A DNA stretch of 64,000 nt. Source: Planctomycetota bacterium. GTDB taxonomy: Bacteria; Planctomycetota; Planctomycetia; Gemmatales; Gemmataceae. The notes below the pieces were generated by a model. The model had not been told where the DNA came from, searched no databases, and was given only the letters and a program-made list of their open reading frames with translations. The translations under genes were made by a program, and so were the position numbers. Of this stretch, positions 55,066-63,031 are shown piece after piece. Position 1 is the stretch's first letter, and every line of letters starts with the position of its first letter. The DNA lies in NCBI GenBank assembly GCA_016873225.1, contig VGXS01000012.1:41869-105868 (forward strand), given 5' to 3'.

Positions 55066-55152
55066 GGAGAGGTGACAGAGTGGCCGATTGTGACGGTCTC
55101 GAAAACCGTTGTACCAGCAATGGTACCGAGGGTTCAAATCCCTCCCTCTCCG
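55066..55152 (+). tRNA. tRNA-Ser (CGA)
   Basis: An 87-nucleotide class II tRNA. The acceptor GGAGAGG pairs with CCTCTCC. The anticodon stem ACGGT/ACCGT encloses CTCGAAA with anticodon CGA. The long variable arm is TGTACCAGCAATGGTACC, and the T arm has GGTTCAAATCC. CCA is not encoded. An integrase gene lies 190 bases downstream on the opposite strand, making its 3' end the likely attachment site. Confidence 0.95.
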
Positions 55153-55342
55153 CTCCTTGAAAATTCCCGACGCAAGTCCTTTGCAGCAAATGGTTTAGAA
55201 GCATCGCTTTTGCCAAATATGACCACTGTGCCAAAAGTGTGCCAAAACCGGCGGCAATGTCCCCCTCGAACCCTCCATAATCGGGCCAAAGGCCGCGCCG
55301 CCGGAACACCCGGCTGACCCGCGCGGCACCCGACCCTTCCCA

Positions 55343-56560
55343 TCAGCCGTTGCCCCCGGCCGGTTCGGTCTTGGGCAACATTTCGATGGAAGCCATGACA
55401 GCGGTGGCCTCGGCATCCTTCAAGTCGAAGTAATGCGCGACCATCTGGCTGTTTCTGTGCCCGAGCCATTTCTGCAAGGTCAGCAGGTGGACTCCCTGGT
55501 TGACCATTCGTGAACAGAAAAAATGACGGAAAGAATGGAGCCTTCCATTGGCGAATCCCCGTTCACCTTCCGGCGTGGGAAACCTCGCCGAGAGCGGTCT
55601 GATGACCAGGCGAACGAACTGGTCCCTCAGCCGGCCGCAGTTCAGCCGTTTCCCTAGCGCGGATGGGAACACAGGCCTTGAGGGATCACGCGACATCGAC
55701 AAGAGCAGCAGCCTGAGATCCTCATGAACCGGCAAACTCCTGCTTCACCCCGTCTTGGTCCGGCGACGACCGGCTTCATGCCTGGACCGATGCCCCTGGT
55801 CAGTCAGGCGAATCAGCGTCAACTCGTCGTTGAAATCCGACCATCGCAGGCTTGCCAACTCGCTCACGCGGAGTCCGGTATAGGCCAAGCCCGCCAGCGC
55901 CCTGTACATCCATTCCTGCCCAGGCAATGACTTCGCCAGCTCCAGAATGGCCAAAACCTCCTCGACCAAGTAACAGTGGGTATCCGTTCCCGTCGGCTTG
56001 GACATCTGATAGCGGAAGGCGCATGACGCGGGAAGATGCTTGTTCTCGACGAGATATTTTGACACTTTTTTTATCGTCGTAATATTGAAGTAGACGGAGC
56101 GTGGCTTGTACTCGTTATCCTCGAACTTCCTGCCGAACTCGTTGAGGACATTGGAATTGACCGCGTTCCAGGAACCGATCCCCTTGGCTTGGCAGAACTC
56201 CTTGAAGTGCCGAAACGCGGTGCGGTACCGCTTGCGGGTGGAATCACTCACACCCTTGGCCGCTTCCGGCCGGTTCAAGTGACCCTGGTAAACCGCAAGC
56301 CCCTGGTCGATCGACAACACCGCGCCGGCACCGGATGTCGCTATTCCCTCACGAGGGATCATCCCGAGGTCCATGGCTTTCCGCTTGTCGAGTTCCTTGA
56401 GGTGTCTCAGGGCCGTCTCGCGATTCCTTGTGCCGAGCGACTTGCGGCGCAAGGACACCGCCGCTCCCCGGCCATCGGCATAAAAAACACCATCCCTGCG
56501 GTACAAACGCCATGTGAAATGCTCGCAATGGAAAATCTCGCTGACATTCTTCGAACTCAT
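55343..56560 (-). pseudogene. tyrosine-type site-specific integrase with an in-frame TGA
   Basis: A 406-codon frame encoding a phage/island integrase. The N-terminal part has an arm-binding region (WRLYRRDGVFYADG) and a core-binding SAM-like domain (YRTAFRHFKEFCQAKGI). The catalytic domain has TGLRVSELASLRW (Arg), HSFRHFFCSRM (HxxR), LQKWLGHRNSQMV (His) and HYFDLKD (nucleophile Tyr). TGA at 55745-55747, codon 272, splits it after RRRTKTG; the frame resumes with SRSLPVHEDLRLL. A CGA (Arg) to TGA change is plausible. Without readthrough the first product lacks HxxR, His and Tyr and must be inactive. Confidence 0.8.
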
Positions 56561-56593
56561 GGTTGCCTCCTTGTTTTGGAACGGATTTGCGCA

Positions 56594-56860
56594 TCAATAA
56601 CCATTCATCCAGTCGGGGATCTTGCCGGGCAATCGCTTAGTACGCCCCCGGCGGGGATCATCGTTGGGGAATAGGTAATCGGGCTTGAACGCGTGAAACG
56701 GAATCCGGATGGCGCCACCCTTACCTGCGGGTTGCTTGAAGGGGATCCGTTCTTCCCGGATCCAGGCATAAATCGTCGATTCGGACAGGCGCCAGTATTG
56801 AGCAACTTCCTTGGGTGTCATCCGATCATGCGAATCGTAATCCAGGCTTTGATAGTTCAT
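56594..56860 (-). CDS. excisionase-like helix-turn-helix protein
   Basis: An 88-residue protein. MTPKEVAQYWRLSESTIYAWIREERIPFKQPAGKGGAIRIPF is a MerR/Xis-like winged helix (HTH_17). A basic tail (RRGRTKRLPGK) follows. ATG 56860 is chosen because AGGG lies 10 bases upstream; 56869 is the alternative. It is 33 bases upstream of the integrase on the same strand, the usual xis-int order, so it probably directs excision of the island. Confidence 0.82.
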   Translation of the reverse strand: MNYQSLDYDSHDRMTPKEVAQYWRLSESTIYAWIREERIPFKQPAGKGGAIRIPFHAFKPDYLFPNDDPRRGRTKRLPGKIPDWMNGY

Positions 56861-57008
56861 GGTGTTCATCCCTAAACAGTTGTGGCGGGCGGATTTTCGG
56901 AAGGCATCCATGCGCCATCCCTTATTTCATGAGAACCCAAGAACAGGGGGAAAAGCAAATCTGGCAAGGCCACAACCGAAGAATTTTTGATTAAGGAAAG
57001 GTGTTGGA

Positions 57009-57653
57009 TCAATGAAGCCCATCTTTGCCAGGAGAGGGGGGCGGTTCATCGGTTCGTTTGTCCTTGAGGTGGCGGGTCGCCAAAAGCCTTGCCAGCAACT
57101 TGAGCAACTCATCGAGTGCGGCGGCGTGTTCCTCGGCGCCAATGGGATTGGGGAAAGTCCGCGGTTCATTCATGCAATACTCCTCAACAGGTGCGGGTCG
57201 CACGGGCTGGCCAAGACTCACTTCCCTCATCACGGCCAGTAGATGGCGCAAGTGACACAGATGCCTGTCCACCAGCGCAAGCCGGTGCGACAGGGAACAG
57301 CGTTCGAAGCGGACAAAGAGATCGCCGTCCTGCGCCGTCAGCAGGTCCCACGATTCACCGACCTTGGGCAGCGGGACGAACTCGGCATCGACAATGAGCA
57401 CGCCCAATCCGCGGCAGGGATCAATCGCGGAACGAGCGTACTTGGACCCGATCAGGTGCCGAACTTTGGGATCGGCGATCTCAATGTTGATGACGGGTCC
57501 GGCAAGCCAATCATCGGCAAGGATGCCGGCGGATCCTATGCGGGAAACCACCTCGTTGGTTCGCAAAATGCGTTCTTCGGCCTGTTCCAGGATGTGATGA
57601 ACAATGTTCGATCCCTGGGATTCATCGTCGAAATAATCAAGATTGTCTGGCAT
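57009..57653 (-). CDS. hypothetical island protein
   Basis: A 214-residue acidic protein that I do not recognise. It starts MPDNLDYFDD after GGAG at good spacing. The central part has DPCRGLGVLIVDAEFVPLP and GESWDLLTAQDGDLFVRF. A histidine- and leucine-rich helix follows (LVDRHLCHLRHLLAVMREV). The C-terminus has a long leucine helix (ALDELLKLLARLLATRHL) and a Pro/Asp-rich tail. No signal peptide or membrane segment. It lies between the excisionase and a small ORF, same strand, probably island cargo. Confidence 0.6.
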   Translation of the reverse strand: MPDNLDYFDDESQGSNIVHHILEQAEERILRTNEVVSRIGSAGILADDWLAGPVINIEIADPKVRHLIGSKYARSAIDPCRGLGVLIVDAEFVPLPKVGESWDLLTAQDGDLFVRFERCSLSHRLALVDRHLCHLRHLLAVMREVSLGQPVRPAPVEEYCMNEPRTFPNPIGAEEHAAALDELLKLLARLLATRHLKDKRTDEPPPSPGKDGLH

Positions 57654-57761
57654 GGTTGGCTCCAAAAAAATTTGAATTGGCTCGGGAACCTGGTGGCGGA
57701 CGGGCATGGCAAGGCCTTGGCATGGCTGGCTCCGGGAACGGATTGGAAAAGCGTTTGGTTT

Positions 57762-57926
57762 TCAGGCACGGAGTCTGGGAATCGCCAGATGCTTGAGTGG
57801 TTGCCAGCGGCAACTTCGATCGTGTTGAGGCCTGATCCTTGCGCGGCGAAGGCGGTTGATGTGCCGATGGAATCGCCTTATGTCGCGAGGCAGGCATTCT
57901 GTTGGTTGGCTGCGTATCTCGTTCAT
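57762..57926 (-). CDS. small basic protein (54 residues) with a strong ribosome site
   Basis: ATG 57926 is preceded by a perfect AAGGAGG at five-base spacing. The product is Arg/His-rich with RRFHRHINRLRRARIRPQHDR, predicted to be nucleic-acid binding by charge only. A rho-independent terminator hairpin lies immediately upstream of the ribosome site. I do not recognise a family. The strong site and position support translation; the amino acid sequence itself is not diagnostic. Confidence 0.5.
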   Translation of the reverse strand: MNEIRSQPTECLPRDIRRFHRHINRLRRARIRPQHDRSCRWQPLKHLAIPRLRA

Positions 57927-57940
57927 ACAATCCTCCTTGT

Positions 57941-57973
57941 GAAAACAAAAACCCGGGCTTTTGGGCCCGGGTT
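57941..57973 (-). terminator. terminator/attenuator before the 54-residue ORF
   Basis: On the minus strand AACCCGGGC, a six-base loop CCAAAA and GCCCGGGTT are followed by TTTGTTTTC. It has a nine-base perfect stem and a U-rich tail, 12 bases before the AAGGAGG site at 57932-57938. Confidence 0.75.
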
Positions 57974-58034
57974 GGTTGGTGATCAAGTTCAGGACGATGC
58001 GGTTTGTTGAGCGCTTCGTGACCCGGCGCCTTAC

Positions 58035-58098
58035 GGCGCTCGGCTCCCGTAACGCCGGTTGGCGCTCGGCTCCCGTAACGCCGGTTGGCGCTCGGCTC
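58035..58098. repeat. 26-bp tandem direct repeat, 2.5 copies
   Basis: The unit beginning GGCGCTCGGCTCCCG and ending TAACGCCGGTT occupies 58035-58060 and 58061-58086, followed by 12 bases of a third copy. The unit is rich in self-complementary GGCG/CGCC parts. Just before it lie CCGGCGCC and TACGGCG, giving a REP-like palindromic cluster. It lies in the gap left of the Fic operators. Confidence 0.85.
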
Positions 58099-58129
58099 GC
58101 AAAATTTGAAGGCCCTCGGCTCAATGCCG

Positions 58130-58182
58130 CTAGTCAACGACACTTGACCAGCAGGCTTGGTTAGTCAAGAATTCTTTACTAA
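58130..58182 (+). promoter_or_regulatory. tandem palindromic operator pair upstream of fic
   Basis: Site A is CTAGTCAA (58130-58137), six bases, TTGACCAG (58144-58151). Site B is TTAGTCAA (58161-58168), GAATTC, TTTACTAA (58175-58182). Both have eight-base arms and a six-base spacer with one mismatch each, and they are 31 bases apart, about three helical turns. The Fic start is 34 bases past site B. The arrangement suggests cooperative binding of a repressor, perhaps the winged-helix end of Fic itself. Confidence 0.6.
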
Positions 58183-58215
58183 GCTGTTGCGCTGGTAAAG
58201 GAACCTTGGCTCCGC

Positions 58216-59385
58216 ATGACCAGAACCACCGGGTATTACCAGACGGCTCATTTTGGCGAAGAAGCCGTTCGCGCCTTCGTGCCGCATCCGCTGCCGCCTG
58301 AGCGTCCGCCCTTGGTGCTTGAAGGCCCCCTGCTGGCCCTGCATACCGAATCCATGGCCGCGTTGGCCCGCCTTGGCGTGGCTGGCACCATGGTTCCCGA
58401 TGCCGATTGGTTCCTTTACGGGTTTGTCCGCAAGGAAGCGGTCATCACCTCTCAAATCGAGGGCACTCAGGCCACGCTTCAGGATGTGCTCACCTTCGAG
58501 GCCACCAACAGCACCGAAAATCCCGACGATGTGCTCGAGGTCTGCAATTACCTCGACGCGCTGAACCATGCCCGCCGCGAGATCCGGTCATCAAGCGGGC
58601 TGCCACTCACCATGCGCCTTTTGAAGAAATGCCACCAGCGCCTCATGCGTGGCATGCGGGGGGTTGAGAAACGGCCGGGGGAAATCCGGACCTCCCAAAA
58701 CTGGATTGGCGGCACCCGTCCCGGCAACGCCCTGTTCGTGCCACCTCCAGCGGGTCTGGTGCCGGAAGCGCTCGCATCGCTTGAGCGCTGGATCCACGGA
58801 GCCGATCCGCTGCCCCCGTTGGCGCGGGCCGGTCTGGCCCATGTCCAGTTCGAGACGATTCACCCGTTCCTTGATGGCAACGGCCGTATCGGACGATTGC
58901 TGATCACCCTGCTGGTGGAGCACTGGAAATTGCTGCCCAGTCCGCTGCTCTACCTCAGCCTCGCATTCAAGCGCCATCAGACCGAGTATTACCGCCGCCT
59001 TTCCGCCGTGCGCGCCGAAGGCGACTGGGAAGGTTGGACGGCGTTCTTCCTCGAGTGCGTGCGGGAGGCCGCTGATGATGGCGTCGCCACGGCGCGCAGC
59101 CTGTTCAGCCTAGTTGAAAAAGACCGCACAAGGCTCTTGGCCAAACGCGGCGCCACGGTTCCGGCCATCAGGCTGTTTCAGGCCCTGCCCAGGCAGCCGG
59201 TGGTGACCTTGGCTACCGTCATCCAATCCCTGAAAACCACCAAGCCAACAGCCGCCAAGGCGATTGCCAGCCTCGTGGACGCCAAGATCCTGCGGGAAAC
59301 CACTGGCCGCAAACGCGACCGTATTTATGCCTATCACGGCTATCTGAGGCTGCTAACCGGGGATGAAAAAATGAACCGGGCCTGA
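58216..59385 (+). CDS. Fic family protein with N-terminal inhibitory motif and C-terminal winged helix
   Basis: A 389-residue Fic protein, expected to transfer AMP from ATP to a hydroxyl on a protein target. The Fic/DOC N-terminal domain has the inhibitory TSQIEGTQA (pattern S/T-x-x-x-E-G/N) near residue 79. The catalytic loop is HPFLDGNGRIGRLL near residue 216, fully canonical. TRPGNALFVPPP is the flap. The last 90 residues form a winged helix (QPVVTLATVIQSLKTTKPTAAKAIASLVDAKIL), probably DNA-binding. No separate antitoxin is adjacent, as expected for intramolecular inhibition. It lies in the island downstream of tRNA-Ser. Confidence 0.93.
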   Translation: MTRTTGYYQTAHFGEEAVRAFVPHPLPPERPPLVLEGPLLALHTESMAALARLGVAGTMVPDADWFLYGFVRKEAVITSQIEGTQATLQDVLTFEATNSTENPDDVLEVCNYLDALNHARREIRSSSGLPLTMRLLKKCHQRLMRGMRGVEKRPGEIRTSQNWIGGTRPGNALFVPPPAGLVPEALASLERWIHGADPLPPLARAGLAHVQFETIHPFLDGNGRIGRLLITLLVEHWKLLPSPLLYLSLAFKRHQTEYYRRLSAVRAEGDWEGWTAFFLECVREAADDGVATARSLFSLVEKDRTRLLAKRGATVPAIRLFQALPRQPVVTLATVIQSLKTTKPTAAKAIASLVDAKILRETTGRKRDRIYAYHGYLRLLTGDEKMNRA

Positions 59386-59572
59386 ATTCTCAAAAACTCG
59401 ATCCGAATGATAGGCAACGCAACGGCCAAGGAATGCGAAATCTCAACAACCATCGTGAACGCAAGCCAATCCGATTAAACCGTAACCGTAATTGCTCTAA
59501 TATCAACAAGTAATATAGATTTTAGCAACAGAAATTTAAGATAAGAATAAAATGTACCAGCTTTTGATAAGA

Positions 59573-59824
59573 TCAAAAGAACAAAAATATTAATAAAAAC
59601 ATGGAGACTACCATCGCCAGAATTATAAAAATATTGAGTGGATTAAAAAATCGGGCTACTTCTGAGTTGCGCTCCATCCAAGCATAAAAAAAGCGATACA
59701 TTAGCGGATTAATTAATATCAATGGAATCATGGAACCAAGAATTCCACCAACAAACAATCCAATATCAAGAGTGCCAACTTTAGCGTTATTGATAAGAGG
59801 AGAAATACAGCCACCTCCACACAT
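59573..59824 (-). CDS. hypothetical membrane protein or 3' part of the upstream gene
   Basis: An 83-residue product from ATG 59824 with two strong hydrophobic segments (IGLFVGGILGSMIPLILI, FIILAMVVSMFLLIFLFF) and a CGGGC near the start. The frame is open further upstream as far as the TAG that ends the gene at 59888, and that extra stretch codes for another hydrophobic helix (GLFLILFFLLIGS). So this may be the C-terminal part of a longer membrane protein split by TAG. Base composition is strongly AT-rich, unlike the rest of the window. Confidence 0.45.
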   Translation of the reverse strand: MCGGGCISPLINNAKVGTLDIGLFVGGILGSMIPLILINPLMYRFFYAWMERNSEVARFFNPLNIFIILAMVVSMFLLIFLFF

Positions 59825-59887
59825 GCTGCCTATTAATAGAAAAAATAGAATTAAAAATAAACCAATGAATCGTGGTATATCTAAAAT

Positions 59888-60475
59888 CTAGGTCCGTTTA
59901 GTGACATTATTTTCTTGTAGTTCAATTGAAAGTTTATCGGGAATAAGAAAAGTGTCAGTCCTCTCATAAATAAAAGTAACTATTCCATCAGAAGACTTGA
60001 TTTTACAAAATCCATAACACTGTTGCGCATAAACAAGCGATTCCGCTGTGAACCAATCAATTTCTGAAATAGAACATGAATAATATTTTTGAGGGAAAAT
60101 TCCATCTGGGTAAAGTCCTAGAAATGGTAAGTAATGACAACCAAAAAAATGGATAGTCTTGTCGTAATCATTAATTAATATTGCGGTCGGCTTAGCTGAC
60201 CAACCCCCGAAAAACTTAATTTGGCAACCACTCATCCTTATTTTATCTAAATGCTTATTTTTAATATCGTCGATTGACCATTTTTTCGATTCCCAATTTG
60301 TGAATACTGCAGCAACTAATAAAGCAATGGTCGATGTTAAAGATACAATCAAAACAAGCAAAAATAAACCAAGGTGTTGAAGATTGAAATCATATCTCTG
60401 AAAAGTGGAATCACTCCTTGTCCAAGGAATAAACCCAAATAGAGCTCCAATAAAAGCCCATATGAACATAAACAA
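59888..60475 (-). CDS. hypothetical AT-rich membrane protein
   Basis: A 195-residue protein with two N-terminal membrane helices (MFMFIWAFIGALFGFIPW and HLGLFLLVLIVSLTSTIALLVAAV) and a soluble part with IHFFGCHYLPFLGLYPDG and FIYERTDTFLIP. The composition is very AT-rich with Ile/Phe/Lys codons typical of a different donor. It ends TKRT followed by TAG, after which the same frame continues into the 59573 ORF. I do not recognise it. Probably laterally acquired cargo. Confidence 0.5.
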   Translation of the reverse strand: MFMFIWAFIGALFGFIPWTRSDSTFQRYDFNLQHLGLFLLVLIVSLTSTIALLVAAVFTNWESKKWSIDDIKNKHLDKIRMSGCQIKFFGGWSAKPTAILINDYDKTIHFFGCHYLPFLGLYPDGIFPQKYYSCSISEIDWFTAESLVYAQQCYGFCKIKSSDGIVTFIYERTDTFLIPDKLSIELQENNVTKRT

Positions 60476-60590
60476 ACCAAAGATAGGAACGCCCGCCCTT
60501 TAAGCACGGCCATAATTAAAGGAGTTACCTTGCTTTAGAAATTTCTTAACAAAATCTGAAAACATGTTCATGTCCTTTTAACATCGATTA

Positions 60591-60776
60591 TTATTTTAAA
60601 ATAATTTCATGATACAGGTACGCCCCGCGAGGGGAATGAGCAAACTTAAGCAGTAATTTGCCATCCGGCCTATCAACGATCGTGATGGCGTCTTGTTGGT
60701 TCGGATCATCGAATCCGCTGGCTGAACCAACAGGCATTTTTGTTATTGTCCGCCGCCAATCGGCAAGTTCTTCCAT
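60591..60776 (-). CDS. hypothetical fragment
   Basis: A 61-residue frame from ATG 60776, MEELADWRRTITKMPVGSASGFDDPNQQ, ending LYHEIILK. The frame is open upstream for another 29 codons (SESASAQKPKAQLSFGRYLS) before a stop, but without ATG. A little further left, 60903-60953 encodes LNLVLTPAQKDDLVTLL and a stop, resembling the end of a cytochrome c domain. The whole 60.5-60.95 kb stretch looks like gene debris. No function is assigned. Confidence 0.3.
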   Translation of the reverse strand: MEELADWRRTITKMPVGSASGFDDPNQQDAITIVDRPDGKLLLKFAHSPRGAYLYHEIILK

Positions 60777-60952
60777 CGACAGATACCTGCCAAACGAAAG
60801 CTGTGCCTTCGGCTTTTGCGCCGAAGCGGATTCTGATTACGAGTATTTCGCCATCCGGCACATAAGGGCAAGCTTCCATATCGGACTGCCGGAACCATTT
60901 TCTTACAGCAATGTGACAAGATCATCCTTCTGGGCGGGGGTCAAGACAAGGT

Positions 60953-63031
60953 TTAACAAACATCATTCACTTCATAATTTTTAATGAAAAATTGATCATG
61001 ATTTGTTATGATACATGTTTTCAACGGTTTTGGGGCTGAAAAAAATGGAACCAGCCATTCAACTTGTTGGCAGACGGGCATGACAAGCCCTTGGCTCGTT
61101 TTCACAGAGAGGGTGATGGGCTGAGTGGATGCCTTCACAGCCGGGAACTTAACGGACCACTGTTGCCGATCGTTGGCCACGGCGGATCGAGTCTCACCGC
61201 CGAGCGTCACGGTCACGGCGATGCCCTTGTTGGCGTGTCCCCACACGGGAATCGGTTGATCGCGCTGAATGATCGCGCCGTCGCGATAGTACTCCGCCAC
61301 TTGCAAAAGCGGGCGGTCCGGATCGGTGTAGGGAGCATACTTCGCCTTGATCGCTGCGACCTTTTCGACGTTTTCCTCCTCGAAGATCAGCTTGCCGTCG
61401 ATGGCGGCGAACGGTGTCGCGGGCAGACCGGCTTGGTTGTAGAGGTTCGCATTCTGCGGAGCCTCGCTGTAGGCGTATTGCACACCGATTGGCTCAGGCA
61501 CGTCCTTGGACGTCACGACCACGGTCTCGCGGACAATCACGGCCTCGGCGGCGTGCCACTTCCGATCCTTGCCACAGATTCGGAAATGATTGAGCTTCTC
61601 GCCCGGAGTCGGCCGGGCCGGTTCGACGTACTTGCCGGGGTCCTGTTGAAAATCCCTTTCGAGTCCCTTGCTGCCCACCATCAGGCCACCGAAGAGACTG
61701 CCCTTCTCAAACGAGACGACCGCTTTGTTCCCGTCGATCGTGTACTTCTCGTAGATTGGGCCGGTGTACGCGATATTGCGTCCATAATCCTTGGCCAACG
61801 CCCAACGCGCCAGCCGCATCCCGGGATGGAGTTTGTTCTGATAGTGAATGTTTCCGGGAGCCGCCGGGTTGAAATCCGTCTGGACCACCATCCCAACATG
61901 GTTGCGGTTGTTCATGAAGAACAGGTTTTGGACTTGGCGGATGTCGGCGTATCCGACCTCGGCGGAATCCGTCGTACCGTAGTTCTGCATCTGCGTGAAG
62001 TAGAACGGCATGTCAGGCTGGCCCCACGCCTCGCGCCATCCTCGGACGAGTGCTTCCATCCGGGCCGCGTAGACGCGACCGTCGCCGGAATTGGACTCGC
62101 CCTGGCACCAGATCGACCCGCGGATGGCGTAAGGCACGACCGGAGCGATCTTGCCGTTGAAGAACTGCGAAGGGCCCCGCCACTCGCCGGCGATCCCCGG
62201 CAGGTTCGGTCGCTTCAGCGGTCGCTCGATGGGGAAACCCTGTTCCGCCGAGGCCGTCTGCCACGCGGCCAAATCATGGTAGTACTTATCGAACGCGGCG
62301 CGGCCCTGCTCCGTGCTGGCGTCTCCGTCATGAATCAAGTCGGCATCCAACTCGAGTCCGACGTGGGCCTCGATCGCCTTGCGTTCGGTGAACGCCTCGA
62401 TGCGTGTGTTGCTGTGCGAGGTCAGCAGGATGCCGACGGGCACCTTCAGCTCTTTGTGAAGTTCATAAGCAAAGGACAACGCCAGGGCTGAGAACTCACC
62501 TGCCGCGCGGCTGGTCTTCCAACCTTTTTCCGATGCGACCCGCTTCTGCGGATAGAGGGCCGACACGGTGTCGGTCCTCAACTCCCTGACCGAAAGTTCG
62601 TCTTTGGCTCGGGCGATTTCCCGCGCCAACGCGTTGCACATGCTCCGTCCAGCAGCCCATTCCATGTTGGATTGGCCGCAGGCATGCCAGACCTCGCCAA
62701 CCAGGATGTTCTTCAACACAACCTTCGCGCCGTCGTTGCTACTGACCAGCATCTCGGCAGGCTCGGCACTGGCCGAGAGCGGCAGCAGCTTGAGCATCCA
62801 CTTGCCATCCGCGCCGGCCTTGACTGTTTCCTTTCGGCCGGCGAACTCGACCGTGACCGACATGCCCGGTTTGCTCCAGCCCCAGACAGGAAGCTCCCGA
62901 TCTCGCTGCAAAACGGCGTTGTCGCGAAACGGCGCGCCGAGTTCGATGGCCGGCGCGGGTTTGTCCTCAGCAGCCAGTGCTGCCGGGAGAAAAAACACCA
63001 GTGCTGCGGAAAGGCAAAGGTTCAATTTCAT
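60953..63031 (-). CDS. sialate O-acetylesterase-like SGNH hydrolase, odd C-terminus
   Basis: A 692-residue exported esterase with signal MKLNLCLSAALVFFLPAALA. HACGQSNMEWAAG carries the nucleophile Ser, SIWCQGESN is the second block, and IHYQNKLHPGMRLARWAL the catalytic His region. A beta domain (VLQRDRELPVWGWSKPG) near residue 42 is repeated as IIQRDQPIPVWGHANKG around residue 590. Then the protein runs to KTSQGLVMPVCQQVEW and an unrelated tail, where a second GQSNM-like domain might be expected. This suggests a truncated tandem duplication or frameshift. It overlaps the upstream metallopeptidase stop by four bases. Confidence 0.82.
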   Translation of the reverse strand: MKLNLCLSAALVFFLPAALAAEDKPAPAIELGAPFRDNAVLQRDRELPVWGWSKPGMSVTVEFAGRKETVKAGADGKWMLKLLPLSASAEPAEMLVSSNDGAKVVLKNILVGEVWHACGQSNMEWAAGRSMCNALAREIARAKDELSVRELRTDTVSALYPQKRVASEKGWKTSRAAGEFSALALSFAYELHKELKVPVGILLTSHSNTRIEAFTERKAIEAHVGLELDADLIHDGDASTEQGRAAFDKYYHDLAAWQTASAEQGFPIERPLKRPNLPGIAGEWRGPSQFFNGKIAPVVPYAIRGSIWCQGESNSGDGRVYAARMEALVRGWREAWGQPDMPFYFTQMQNYGTTDSAEVGYADIRQVQNLFFMNNRNHVGMVVQTDFNPAAPGNIHYQNKLHPGMRLARWALAKDYGRNIAYTGPIYEKYTIDGNKAVVSFEKGSLFGGLMVGSKGLERDFQQDPGKYVEPARPTPGEKLNHFRICGKDRKWHAAEAVIVRETVVVTSKDVPEPIGVQYAYSEAPQNANLYNQAGLPATPFAAIDGKLIFEEENVEKVAAIKAKYAPYTDPDRPLLQVAEYYRDGAIIQRDQPIPVWGHANKGIAVTVTLGGETRSAVANDRQQWSVKFPAVKASTQPITLSVKTSQGLVMPVCQQVEWLVPFFSAPKPLKTCIITNHDQFFIKNYEVNDVC

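Noticed and set aside
34404-55747. TGA read as a sense codon in this organism
   Set aside because: Many intact genes here end at TGA, often in ATGA or TGATG overlaps with the next start (3659, 5459, 23641, 48971, 52080), and the interrupted genes include TAG as well. General recoding is not supported.
57637-58143. A 168-codon minus-strand frame across the repeat cluster
   Set aside because: It runs through a terminator and tandem repeats, has low-complexity content, and overlaps the better supported 54-residue ORF and the start of the 57009 gene.
60903-60953. LTPAQKDDLVTLL followed by stop, as the end of a cytochrome c gene
   Set aside because: Only 18 codons are open; the resemblance is too short to call a gene, so it is mentioned only as possible debris.
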